64,000 bases of DNA from Mesodorylaimus sp. YZB2_4 (lineage: Eukaryota; Nematoda; Enoplea; Dorylaimida; Dorylaimidae), in assembly GCA_030248295.1 (NCBI GenBank), contig JASANH010001170.1, forward strand, positions 186,001-250,000, read 5' to 3'. The notes under the pieces are model-generated. The model was given only the letters and a program-made list of their open reading frames with translations, had not been told where the DNA came from and ran no database searches. The position numbers and the translations under genes were made by a program. Positions 11,076 through 23,440 of the stretch are shown one piece after another; position 1 is the first letter of the stretch, and each line of letters opens with the position of its first letter.

Positions 11076-11455
11076 AACCAATCCAAATATGGTTACTATT
11101 TATAACATGTAAATAAAACTATGAATATGAAAATATTACACAACTCGTAGCAAGGGTTCCACACGTAACACCAGGAGCAGCCGACCTCATAATTATTCCT
11201 AAAATATGACTCCGAGTCCACACAACACAGCTATGTACACACATGCAAATGCTGATTGGAATCTGCTGACATAAAAAACCTTGGAAAAACCACAAAAAAA
11301 GAATCCCACTCGAAAGAACCGAGATTCATTCGTACTAGCAAACCTGTTTCGATTATTCAAATATAGCAGCCATAAAGACAGAATCTCTTACTAACAAAAA
11401 AAGAATGAAAAACTTTTGGCCCGCAGCAACAGAATATAAAAATTATCTTAAAATG
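11076..11455. other. 3' UTRs of two converging genes
   Basis: Contains AATAAA at 11112-11117 for the cysteine-rich gene. The rest is A-rich and probably includes the 3' UTR of the POMGNT1-like gene; I see no clear minus-strand poly(A) signal and no gene. Confidence 0.5.
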
Positions 11456-14400
11456 TTACCTTTTCCTATTTCGCTCATCAGGTAATTCCGTGCCCGATAT
11501 TGACTCTCCTTTCTTCTTTTCACTCTCTAAATAAAAAGGTGATTTCGACCCGATAAGAAACATTTGTCGGCCATTAAATGAGAATCGAAGTACGCCCTTG
11601 TAAACACCCCGTCGAGTCCACAAATGCCGATTGGTTTTTGCTGCCGAAACGTCATTCGAAGCAGCTTTATCCAAATTCTTTTTCCCACCATCACTACCAA
11701 TCGAATGAAACAGGCCGAAGCAACGTCGTAAACGCCGAAGAAATCGTTGCTCATGAGGCGACATCTCCTTCGATTCTTCGTAATACAAAGCGTAATTGCC
11801 GGACTTTCTCGCCCTTGCCGACTCTGCACCACGAATCACCGCCGATGCAAAGAATGGTGATGGCGAAGAAGGCACAGGCTGCGATGTCTTCGGATGAAGA
11901 CATTCCTTCAGAACGGTACTCGCGTTCAACGGAATCGACGAATCAATCAACGTCTTCAAATGAGCGTCATACGCCTCTTCCGACGACACAAATTTCGAAT
12001 TGGTAAGCCACGAATCGACTGACCTGAAACAAACGAGCGGTCGTCAGTTTCATAGCTAGCCCCCGAAAACGGGCCTAGAATCACAAGATCAGTCACCCCT
12101 AGCCTAGGACATGTACGCGAAGCTTACTGATAAGGCCTTTCCTCTGATCAGAACACACAAAAAATGTTTGGGGGTCTACACTACCTTGGATACCCAGTCA
12201 GCGATGTTGCTTAAAACCCTGCTTAGCCTGAGCCTTGCGATCGTACTGCGTACAATTGCGTGCGCACTTGGTGCAAGGCTGCAATATACATCGCACAGGG
12301 AAGGACTCACACAAGCTGGAGGTCGGTCCCAGGAAGGATAGTTTCATTTTTCTGGCAGAATGTCTTGGACTTAGCTCGCTCCGTGACTGGGGTCTTGGGC
12401 GCACGTCAGCTCAATTCCTACGGGGCGGGGCCTATACTTACCATAAGCCCAAGTCTAGGGGGGGGGGGGGGGGGGCGCCGTCTGGTCAAGCACTGGTCAA
12501 TTTTGCCCAAAATGAGCAGCTGCCGTGACAAAAAAAGGCCGCTGGCCGGCCCAGGGAGGATCACATAGGCAACCCCCTAGTTTCGGATGCTGGTTACCAG
12601 TTACCTCCAGACTGGGTTCGAATCCCTCTAAAGGTTCAATTTTGGCGGATATATCTTGATTAAAAACCTCTAATCCCCTAGTTCTAGTTCTAAATACGTT
12701 TTAGCAAGCAAAACTAGAACTAGAACTAGAACTTTCTACTCAAAACTTTAAACTAACAGTATCATAAACCGAAACAACCCAGCACTTACTTGGAATAGGC
12801 TCTCTCCCGATGAAATATATCTTCCACATTCTCATCGATGATCCCAAGCCCATCGATATGCCTTCGAATCACTCTCGACACATCAGGCGCGATCATGAAA
12901 AGAGGACTTTTGGTTTCCGTTTCGAAATTCCAACCATCCCATGCTCTGAAATCGAAAAATAATCCTCTCAATCATTCCACGCTCCCGCTGACAAAATCTT
13001 CGTACCTCGCACTGCAGCATTCGTCCATTTTCCCTTGCATATATTTCGTATACGTCGCTTTCCTTATCATGAACGCCAAGCCGGGAAAATCCTCCACTCG
13101 GTAAACCAAATTAGGCAATGTTGAAGCATCAGTAAAGCCTGAAACTCAACTTTATCATTCCACCAGCATCTTAGACTCTCCCTTCCCACCCAATATTATA
13201 CCATTTATGTTCCAAGCCGAGATGGAATGTATCGTTTGGTCGCTCCGAAGTACGGGCAACATTTGAGCCATAAAATATAGAAAATCGGCCGTGACCATCA
13301 ATTCTTCTTCCACGACGATTGCAAGGTCCTAGAATACAATCGATTGATCAAGACTAACTCTCCACCTTTAACCAACCATTTCCTCACCGCATCCGGATAC
13401 TGTTCCCATAAAACTTCCATCGATTTTGCGAATTGAGCTAAAATTATGACTCCATTTTTACTCTTTAAAAATTAACAAAAATCTATTCCTTACTCATATA
13501 CGAAGCACTCGACGTAACAGCTTTTGATTTAAATTGAAACAACTGAGCTAATTCGCCAGACTCCGCATAATTTTCGTCATACGTGACCAAAACAAATCTC
13601 GGATCGATACCCGGCTGATGAATCAATGTTTCCAAGCACAATCGTAACGAGTTATGGGCTAATCCTAAAATTTTAATTGAATTCTTATCTGGCTTTAAAC
13701 AAAAACCATTCAATCCATCCTCACCCGATATTACAAGAATCGGAACTTTATAAATCGGATTTCCATTCATTGAGCGATTCACGAGCGGGGCTGGCATGAT
13801 AGGGTCGTCAACGTGACCATCTAAAACGACCCAAAAAATGAGCTCGATGAAACTATTTTTCGCAGATAATCACTCACCTTCACAAAATTCTTCATATCCA
13901 TCATGTTTCTCACAAAAATGACGCTTCGCGACATTACGCGGCAACACAATTGGATCAGGGCGTACCCGCAAACCGTCCACTAAAACATCCCAAAAATTGA
14001 CATTTACTCAAAAATTTTCAACTAAAATAAACTTACGAAAAGGTGGAACACAAAATTTTTTATCAACCGGCTTTGCCCAATCGTTACCACTCGCAAAATT
14101 TAACTAAAAAATTGAAAAATCCACTTTTTTGACATCAAACTCAGTCATTTATAATACCTCCTCAAACGGCGAAAAGCCCGTAATTCCTTTTTGCCCAATA
14201 ATAAACCAAGAAGCACGAAATTTCAAATTCTGAACTAAAGCGCTTCCTAATTCGTAGAACATTTGTTTCAACATGGCCGAAAAATGAGTTGATGCTTCGT
14301 CAAAGCTGACCACAATCACCATTTCGCCATCGATCATCTCTTCCAAAAATACTTCTAATGAGCTGCTGTCTAAAGTAAAAGATCGGTCTCTCAAGGATCC

Positions 14401-17231
14401 GGTAAAATATTGACCGCAGGCATAATTGATTACCAGACCAGAAGAAGCATAAAATCCATCAATTCACTTCGCCCCTCCCACGGCCCTTTAAAGACGAAGT
14501 GAACTCTAGAATCGATGGCGGAATATTGAAAAAGAATATGCAATTCCGATTCAGCAAGCACATTTTCTAGGGGGCTGTCAAAATTTTGGACCGTATCTCA
14601 ATTATTTAAGAAGTCCAAATTTCCATTTCACAATGGTCCCCCTTTGCAATCAAGAATTTCGACAATTTTTGCATAGGTGCTGGAATTTTGGCTATCCCCT
14701 ATAAGATGTGGGTGCTGAATTTGAATATCATTTTTTCATATTCTGCCATCAATTCTAGAATGTACTTCGCCTTTAAAAAACCACCCAACTCTTTGCTCAC
14801 CTTCCGCATACGTGTCGAAATGACCAACTCGCAAGACCTGCCTTGTCGTCGCATTGAGCACAACAGCATTCAATCCGCGACCAGCTTTATTCAAATTGCG
14901 TGCCATAATCCTAAAAAGTTATTCCCTCAATATTTGGACTTTAAAACACGAAAATAAACCACTTACAATCTTCCATCCACGCAAATTTTTGGCTCATCGT
15001 CCTTATTTCTTCCTGAATAAACGGCCACAGAGAATTCGCTTACCAAACAAGCTTTCTCCATTCCACAATTGCGCACCAATGGACCGAAAGTGATCGAGTC
15101 GCGACGAACAACTTGACCTAATTTTAAAGGAGCACCCACCGTAACTGCTGGAACTGGCGCCATCGGTTCCAGTTCACCCACTATAAAATCCAAATCCACA
15201 ATTAGAAATATCACAATCTCAATGCATAATCCAAACCTACTTGGAACTTGTAAACAACCTCGCAATTCAACATCCACTTTGCTACCAGTTTTATCGTCCG
15301 ACTTTTCGAGGGCATTATTTGGTTTCAATCCCTTCTGCCCAACAAATACGAAACTCGATCCAGTATGAGAGCTTGTATTTCGAGCACCAAAGTAGGTCCT
15401 CAAAACGCTACTCGTGTCTTCTTTTACTCTAAAAGCCTCTCATTTACCAACACTCAAAACATTCGTTCTGTTTCCTCTCACCTTGTCTATTTCAAAATGA
15501 GATCCCTAAGATGACGGGGGAGGGGGGACACCTACGGCTGATCGAAGCCTGACTTGAGGTTTTGGTTTGATGGATTAGCTTGGACTCCTCGGCTAATCTA
15601 GTTGCGTTGCCAGGTTATACTGTATCTCTAAGCATCTTCTTTTTAGAGACGAAGGAGTCAGTGCAAGAGATTTCTGGGACATTGCAGTTTTTCAAAAGGG
15701 AAAGGGCAAGCGAAATTGATTTTATTCAATTCAACCATCTTCATTTCCTTATCTATGCTACGATGTAAAAGCAGTTTGAAAACTTGTTGTACGACGTCAT
15801 TCAAAAATGCAGCGGCATAAAAATTTAAATTCCCGCTAAGACTCTCAAGATACCACTTATATCAAAGCGGTTGTTCGGCTGCTAGAAGCGGCAAGTCTTT
15901 GGCGCGCTTCTGCATTTTATTCAAACTGTTATCTGTTCGAAAAAAGGAGAACTATGGACACAGTATTTTATGATTAAAATGCAAAGCCTGCACCCTTCTT
16001 CAGCCGAGCTACCGGTTTCTTATAAAACGGTATCTTGTGAGCCCCGGCAGGAATTAATTTTTTCGCAACTGTATAATTTGGAGAGAATCATGCAAATTCA
16101 TTGTTTATCTCTGGCTTTCAAGTCCCGCAGGTCACCAATTTCACTACCGTTTTTTCTTTTGACCATGTTTTCAAGGGCCAGTGCTCAAAAACCTCTTTTC
16201 TGGCGAACAAACTCGCAAAAACCATTCCTCACTTCCCCCTTACAAATCATAGATTTATCCCTCCGCTTTCCAAATCAGGGTAGGAGAATCTCTACTGTAG
16301 TCCTCACTCACAGCACAGATCTGCATTCTTCGCGCTTACTTGTCTTTAACATCCCCAGCTGACGATAGGAATACGACACTACGATGCGGCAGTCGAATTA
16401 AATAATCTCTTAGCTCTTTATCTAAAACAAATTCAAAAATTGGAGCAAAAACACCAACTCCCTTAATTATACCTTACCATCCACCGATACGTCAAAGTGC
16501 TTCACCTCCTCCACAACGTGCTTCACTTCTAAAATCGACTCCAACAATAATTATAATTTTCTCACGAACAAAATCCAAATCTTTTCACCTGCTACAGCTG
16601 CCACAGATACAGTTTTCGGAGCATTCGGCGCGCTGGAGACTCTAGAACAAAAATCGATAATATTTTAAATCTTCTACGAGGGAAAACTAATCAAACTTAC
16701 ATTTGACCATTGACACAAAATTGTGGTCTCATTTGATTATTTTCACTGCTCCGAAGCGATCTGACCGTAAAGACCAATGCAGATGGCGGGCAAATGGCAT
16801 CCACGTCGCAAAGGCCAGCTTTATTTTCGGCTGTGTTTGACCCAACGGCGCCATTGTCATTTACCAAATTACTCACATTCGCTGCTGCTGATTCAGCTTG
16901 ATTGTCCGCTTTCGCCGTATCATTGCCTGTCGGTATGCATAAAACCCGATCAATACGGAAACGATAAACAAATGGAACGGGATGGCTTACTATGCGAAGA
17001 CGACCCGTTGAATATTAATGTCTGAGCTACGTAAAAAATGGCCAGGAAGGCTAAGATGCCGAAGAATAGACGTTTTATGCCTAAATTAAAGTAAGTTTAT
17101 ATTAGAGGCAGGACTGAGGTGATGGGAAGCTATAAACCACGAAAAGGGAATTTAATTCCATGTTCGACAATTTTATGTTTGTTCTGTTTTGATCGTAACA
17201 TACCTCCAACACGACGTAAGAATCGTTTCAT
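11456..17231 (-). CDS. POMGNT1-like protein with two ILEI domains, predicted catalytically impaired
   Basis: Eighteen exons, high to low: 17231-17204, 17080-16991, 16926-16701, 16641-16589, 16528-16478, 16421-16340, 15428-15241, 15180-14967, 14910-14801, 14369-14158, 14103-14037, 13979-13878, 13820-13494, 13437-13388, 13328-13190, 13138-13006, 12945-12790 and 12023-11456. All phases agree; 931 residues. A short basic cytoplasmic end (MKRFLRRVGG) and one anchor helix (LFFGILAFLAIFYVAQTLIF) give a type II Golgi layout. Two tandem ILEI/FAM3 stem domains follow; each has a CV(N/D)G motif, an HFD motif and FVFVGQKG or FIIGQKG. Then come a Cys linker (RHFCEKHDGYEEFC) and a GT13 domain (VPILVISGEDG, SISAWN, YRVEDFPGLAF, IAPDVSR). 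The metal motif reads EEEL instead of EDD/EED, and WDGW replaces WDDW/WDWDMW. Human POMGNT1 adds GlcNAc to O-mannose and has one ILEI domain in about 660 residues. This relative may bind glycans without catalysis (inference). Confidence 0.85.
12458..12475. repeat. G18 homopolymer
   Basis: Eighteen consecutive G in the last intron of the POMGNT1-like gene (12024-12789); the longest run in the window. Confidence 0.9.
12570..12635 (+). repeat. tRNA-like B-box relic in intron
   Basis: GGGTTCGAATCCCTC at about 12604 is a clean B-box without a surrounding cloverleaf; it lies in the last intron of the POMGNT1-like gene. Confidence 0.3.
12679..12733. repeat. Inverted repeat of TAGTTC / AGAACT units
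   Basis: TAGTTCTAGTTCTA at 12679-12692 pairs with the (AGAACT)n-type tract at 12715-12733 across a 22-base loop. Confidence 0.6.
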
Positions 17232-18734
17232 CTTTCCGAGATTCTCTTCAATTCATGATCGAAAACATTCTTCGCGTTCCAGCTTCATTTCCTCCCTCGC
17301 TTAACGAAAAAATGCCGCTTTCACACGAATCGAAAGCGCTAGCTTTTAAGCGAGACGTAGAAATCTAGGAAAAAACGTAAAAAATTCAACATTGATGTTG
17401 TCCCAGAAGAATAGCTATTACATAACTAAAAAAAGCTTTATTCCTTCGCGTCAAGCGGCCTATAATTCCCCTCGACAATGGCCACTTGCCTGGAAAGACT
17501 CGCTTGCAAATGCTGGCTCGTCAGACAGGACACAGTCGTTGCGTTTAAGATTCATAAGCACGAGCGAATGGTGGCCAGCAGTGCCGCCATACAATTGCAT
17601 TTCCTATGATCGATCGCGGCTTAGCCGCCAGCACATCTACTCGTACATATAAGGCCATGCGCGTGGCTACATAGCACATTATATACACGAGTCTAGTCTG
17701 AATCTATTTGCACATTGTCACTAACTTCGCATACCTACAACGTCAAGGTTTCCTTCGCGCAACTTCTTCAAGTGAAACGGAATTCTGTTTTGTCGGCACC
17801 CTACCCACCACCCCTATCAGCTAACGAGTAGAGGGAAAAGGGTCGTATCCTTCCCCAACTGCATGGTTTCCTTGCCTACGTACCTCGCTATCGGCACAAA
17901 AAACATGAGCTGTAGATTTTCTTAGTTCATTAAAAGAAAGCCTCCGAATGTACCTCTCCCGATCGTTCAATTCAGGAAAGCATCATCAATAAAACTAAAC
18001 CACTTCTCGCCGTTTGCATAACGCTACATCACAAAGCGCTATGGGATACAGACGTTATCGAAGCTGCTCGAGCTCACAGCCGTCTGTCTGCCAATGTATG
18101 CAGCCACATGATCGATAAGGTATACCGAGGTGTTAACTACACGCACCAGCTTAGCCTCAGAGCTCGCGCTTTCGGCCTAGACCAAAGCTGAGAAGAATGT
18201 ATAGCTTCAAACGGCATCTGTCGTCACTGCCGGTTCATGAAGCAAGGCGCGCAAAGCCCTAATCAAGGACGTATCTAAGGTACCTACCAACAATTATACA
18301 GCAGGGCGGACTCTTCCGGAGACTGGAGAAAGTATGATTTGAAAAATGATCACAGAGCGCAAAATAAAAGTGATCATGAAATAAAAGGCTCGATGTGCTA
18401 CTTACCTCAGTAAATTCGGAAGTTCAGCTGAGCTCGCGCACACAAAGTTCCCGAATTCCCGAAAACCAAACCGGAAATCCAATACGCAGTCCCATTGGAA
18501 CGGACGTCGGCTAGACTACTGCTTCGTAATAGGACCATTCATTGTCCTTTTATGGCAACCATAATGCCTGCAATCGCCGCTTCGCCTGCCGACCCATTTT
18601 TTGCGGAGAAATAAAATATATCTCTAATATTGGCCAAAATTTTTCCTGCGCACATGGGTAAAGTATAGTTTCAGGTCTCTACAGTATGCAAGTCTGGCAG
18701 TAGGAGTCCGGGTAATCTCGCGTAATTTTTTAAA
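17232..18734. other. Divergent intergenic region
   Basis: Lies between the start of the POMGNT1-like gene (-) and mitochondrial intermediate peptidase (+), so both promoters are expected here. No conserved protein segment, repeat or RNA gene was recognised. Confidence 0.5.
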
Positions 18735-21442
18735 ATGCATATAAAATCGGTGAATATAATGTGCAATAATATTTTTGCGAGATCATTACGTTTAACGATT
18801 TCAAATAGCGTTTTTCGAGTCGGATATCGTCGATATGCTGTTCAATCATTGCCTAAGAAGGTGTTGGTAGTGGAGCTAAAAATTAATATTTTTTTGATTT
18901 TGGTCAAATTACTGACGCTTACTATTTTCAGGGCGGTCTGTTCGGATTAGGTACAGTTCATTCGCCTAAAGACTTTCGAGTTCTGACGGATCATGTGTAC
19001 GAGAAGGGGCAGGCATTGTTGGTGGAGGCGATGAATGGAAGACAGAGAAATCGAAAATTGGTGGCTGTACTGGACGAATTGTCGGATACGATATGCCAAG
19101 CGGCGGACATGGTAAGTCTGATGTTGCAGAGGGCGAGGAAAAGTCACTGGGCACTTTTTGATGACCCCGGACAGCTTCTGATGGAAAAATCTGTTTTGTC
19201 ATTACCTCGGATCGGGATCCAGGCCACGCCTAGAGTTGGAACAGTCGATGTTGGTCCGACTCATGTTTTACCACAACGCTGGTTGAGGGTAAAGCGAGTC
19301 AAACATTTTGCGAATCGTAAGCATCCTAGCTGGCTCCTATCCACGCAACCATAAGTTTCGACCAGAGCAAAGTTCAGGGACAAGTGGGAGGCAATCCTTC
19401 TTCTATCAACTTTGCCAATCTTCTTTGCCTTGCTTGCAGGCAGAGTGCATTCGAACAGTCCATCCACGACTTTCATTCGCGAACGAAGCCGAACAATGCG
19501 TCAGTCAATTAAGCCAATTTGTTGAAAGGTATGTAAAATTTTTTTGAGCCTTTCATTATTACAAAAATTTCTTTTTTAGTCTAAATTCTAATCGCGAGCT
19601 TTATTTGACACTACGTCGTTCAGTCGAGACCAATGATTCAGAATCCTCGTGCCAGGAGCCGTTGGACGACGTGGATCGTCGCGTCATGGATTTATTGATT
19701 GCGGATATGGAATCTAGTGGAATTCATTTGCCTGAAGCTCAAGTCCGTTTATTTGTTAATGCATAACTCAAGTTTTGATATCGATTCAATTTCAGCGTTA
19801 TCAATTCATGGAATATAGTTCGGGTATATTCGCAATCGGTTCCGAGTTTGTCCGAGCTGCTCACGAATTCAAAACTGTTCGAAACATCCGAATTATGACC
19901 ACTGATGATTTTCTACGAAGGCAGAAAGATCGACTAAGAACGTTGTTGACGTTGCGACATCGTCTGGCTTGTCTAGTCGGTTATCAATCGTATGCCGAAC
20001 GCGCATTGCAAGGATCATTTCTTGAAACACCGACGCATGTTCATCAATTTCTAAAGACCCTTATAGATGAACTAAAATCCAAGAAAATGTTGAATGACGT
20101 CATCACGGAATCAATGCCATCGATAACAGCGGAGGCGGAAATGAAGCGGCTGGAAATGACGTCCAGGAGCATTCGGGATGAAGTTTCGCTTTCTTTGAGT
20201 CAGTTAGTTGGTGAAAAAATCAATACGGTCGCCGAAATATTAGTCGGACTTCGATTCGAAAGGAAAGAACCAGAAAAGGATGAAGTCTGGCATCCGTCAG
20301 TGACGAAATTGGTAAAATAATTACTCTGATCGTAAGATTTTTCGAAAATCGATTGTGATTTCAGGTGGCCTATGATGTGAAGGATTCGAGACGGCCCTTG
20401 GGTGTAGTCTATTGCGACTGGTACGATCGAGAGCGGAAGTGCGGAGATGCTCATTTCACAGTGAGATGTGGTCGGAAATTGCAGCAGTCTTCTAAAGATG
20501 GCGAAACGTCGTCCAGCTATCAGGCACCAATTATGGTGCTCGCTTTTCGAATTAATCCTCCGAAACGAAATGCTGACGGCCATGCTGAAAGCGACTTTTG
20601 GACGACGCCTTTAGTCATGAGCGGAGTGCAAGCGGAGACAATTCTGCACGAATTCGGTCATGCCATGCACACTCTGGTTGGTCGAACGCGGTACCAACAT
20701 GTGTCAGGTGAAGGACGAGGCATTGGTTTATTCCTTTTTTGACATTGTTGCATTGCAGGCACTCGATGTAGCACGGATTTGGCGGAAATCCCTTCAACGT
20801 TTTTGGAGCATTATGTCCTAGACGAGAAGGTGATTTTGGCTTGTGTTCGCTGACATCGCTCTGACATTAGGTCGTTTTGTAGGCAGCGCAGCCTCTGTGG
20901 GGAACAGCATTCGATGGTCATCGATCGAAAATTCGTACCAATGGTGTGGTTGAAATGCTGAACCAAAGCGTGTTGGCACTGACTGATCTTCGATTGCACA
21001 CAATCGATCCTGAACAAGCGTTTGTGGAAGAAGTGTCGGCATGGATAAGAAAAGAAGTCGATCTCCCGTTGGTGTCTGAAGATAAGTTGTTGGTCTTTGA
21101 GCATCTAGTGCCCTACGGTGCCAAATATCATTCGTACATCGTGGCCAAGGCACTGGCTGCGTTGCTGTGGAGACGAGGAGGGTTCGTGGAAAGGCCATTC
21201 GAAAGGTTCGTAAGGTTCATTTGGTGCCTGTATTGTATTTTATGAAACGATCTTTCAGGACCACTGGCGAAACGTATCGACGCCTCTTGAGTTTTGGTGG
21301 CGAGAAGTACCCTCGGGAGTTGATAGAGCTGACCGCTGGGGATGTACCATCGGTGCAGGCATTAGCCAAGTCGCTGGCTGAAGATGTGGCTGGAACCTTG
21401 GAACAGCAAAGACACGCTGTTGAAAAGCAAATGGCTGAGTAG
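18735..21442 (+). CDS. MIPEP: Mitochondrial intermediate peptidase (M3 metallopeptidase)
   Basis: Nine exons: 18735-18860, 18932-19111, 19440-19528, 19580-19742, 19796-20311, 20365-20707, 20759-20829, 20883-21205 and 21259-21442; 664 residues against about 713 in human. The basic N-terminus (around FRVGYRRYAVQSLPKK) fits a mitochondrial targeting sequence. GLFGLGTVHSPKDF, VLDELSDTICQAADM and LVGYQSYAERALQG are family landmarks. The zinc site is HEFGHAMH in exon 6, followed by LVGRTRYQHVSG and the third-ligand region IPSTFLEHY. MIP removes an eight-residue piece from matrix proteins already cut by the main processing peptidase. All catalytic residues are present. Two donors are unusual (GTCCGT after exon 4 and GTTCGT after exon 8), but phase and similarity support them. 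Confidence 0.92.
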
Positions 21443-21621
21443 TCCGTTTTATGCTCTCTACAGTAGGTAATTTTGGTCGGTGCCACTACTTAGCTCTTAC
21501 ACTTATGTTGCGTGTTGTGCGTATTGTACGACAGAAAGTATAGCAGGAAGTCTATTTGGGATAGATGACAGGATGGGAAAAGATTTTGACGGTGGGCGCG
21601 GCCGGTGCCTAACGTATTGGC

Positions 21622-21634
21622 GGGGGGGGGGGGG
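21622..21634. repeat. G13 homopolymer
   Basis: Thirteen consecutive G in intergenic DNA, about 180 bases after the peptidase stop. Confidence 0.9.
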
Positions 21635-23339
21635 TGGTCACTGAGGAGACGAGGTCGCACAAAGATGACTCGCCTGGGGCGTGGGAGTAGCAGTTGCAGT
21701 GCGGCGCGCTGATGTAGATGAATGTGGGCGATGGTGACAATGGGTGGAGTCGGGTAAGTGAAGGGGAACAGTGGATGGCGTGATAGTTTTCGACAAATCA
21801 ATCAAATACTCACGTATTCGTGGTCGGTGACCAGCATGCAGACAGGGCTTGGCTTGTTCAGGTGTGAAGAGAGCGAGGCATGCGGCGGTTCTGTGCTTGT
21901 GTACACTGAGTGCCTGGCCGCTCGACATGTCGCTTTGATTAGATAATCAGTTCTGTGAATGCCTTTGTCAATATGGGATTCATGAAACGGTTGACGATGT
22001 ACTGTGTATTTCGAGCTGGTTGAGCTGAGGTGAGCTTTAGGATCTGGCCTTGGCTCACAATTCAGTAATAGTGGCTACCTGATCCTTGTGGATTGATTAG
22101 TCCCTCCTCAGTCAGTGTAATGCGCGACCCTCCCATGGGTTTACCCTGTGGTCAAAGCCACCTTCGAGCGGCCTGCCCGTCGAGACGCCCGGTGGTCAAA
22201 CATATCTTATCGGAAGGCAAGGCTGCGGGAAGCTCATGCACTTCGGCGTACACGATCACAGCAGCGACTTTTGACAAACGATCAAAGTAGGAACCCTTTG
22301 GGCTGTGCCACCTTCCCCTATGGCCGTCCCCGAGAGGTCTGATCAGTGGGAGACGGTTGTCGAGTGCTGGCTCTGTAAACTATACTTGGGAGAATGTTAC
22401 CAGCCCTTGGTGATGTCAGTGCACGCCAGTCATGTGTTCAAGCCTGCTCTCCCTGCTAAGGCGCTTCTGCCTGTCGCACCACAGTGTGCCGTCCAAGCTT
22501 CAACCTCGCCTACTCGCATTTGGTAAAGTGTTACGTGCCCCTTGTTTTCGCAAATTCAGTCTTTAGTTTGTATCCAAAATTGGTTGTCTGGCATGCGAAG
22601 ACGAGGCAGCGAGTCATTTAATTTGACATGCGGCAACTGGTTTTTGTTGACAGGAGCCATCAAGGAATCCGGTTAGGCTTGGTCTTATCTGGTGTTTGAT
22701 GTGAATCGATTCGACTGGAAGATGACAGGAAATATGCGGCACACCCAAGCCATGTCCATTCCTATATCAATCATTCAACGCTGCGAGGCCAGACACCATG
22801 ACATCCTATCAGTTGACGTTTTTACCAATTGGAAATTTAGTTTCGTTTCGAAGAATCATTCGTCACACGTTTGGCACGGATGGTGTACTGGACAGTTTGT
22901 GTACTCTGTGCCGTCTCCAAGATGTCACCTTAAAATAGGAATGACTGAAATCGGAATTCATATGTTCACGAACCATTTTTCAACCAATGACATAAAAACT
23001 ATCGACTATGACCGTTACTGTAGTGCGGCCGTCGCCTGCACTCTGGCCACCTCGGGTGGTCCGGCAATGAGACAGTGTTTCAGCTGACAGAAATTGGTAG
23101 AACCAACAGAATGGAATCTTCTAGAAGAGCCGAAGCGCTTAGAGTAGGTGGTGAAGAATCGAGACAGCAACTGGCCAGGTAGCCAAGTGAAAGTGTGTTC
23201 GCACGGGGGCGATGAGGTGAGTTGGAGAATGATGGCATCGGGTGGTTGTGGCTTGTGATTATCGAATTCGTACGGTCATGCGCTCGAGGGCATGGGGACG
23301 GGGTCGAACGGTACCATGCCCTGGCCAACTACTATAGAC

Positions 23340-23440
23340 TGCTTCCTGGTCTCCTTCCACTACATTGTAGAGGCTCGTCTGGAAATCGATCTTCTGCACA
23401 GAGGTGGCATGTTTCAGCCAGGTCAGGCTTTTGGCGTAGT
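23340..23440. repeat. Dispersed repeat family B, copy 2
   Basis: CTACATTGTAGAGGCTCGTC and the following TCTGCACAGA match copies at about 1970 and 39910. The minus strand reads VQKIDFQTSLYNVV. Confidence 0.45.

Noticed and set aside
22692..23087. 131-codon frame as a gene
   Set aside because: No recognisable domain, no signal peptide, no splice or poly(A) context, and it lies in a repeat-bearing gap.
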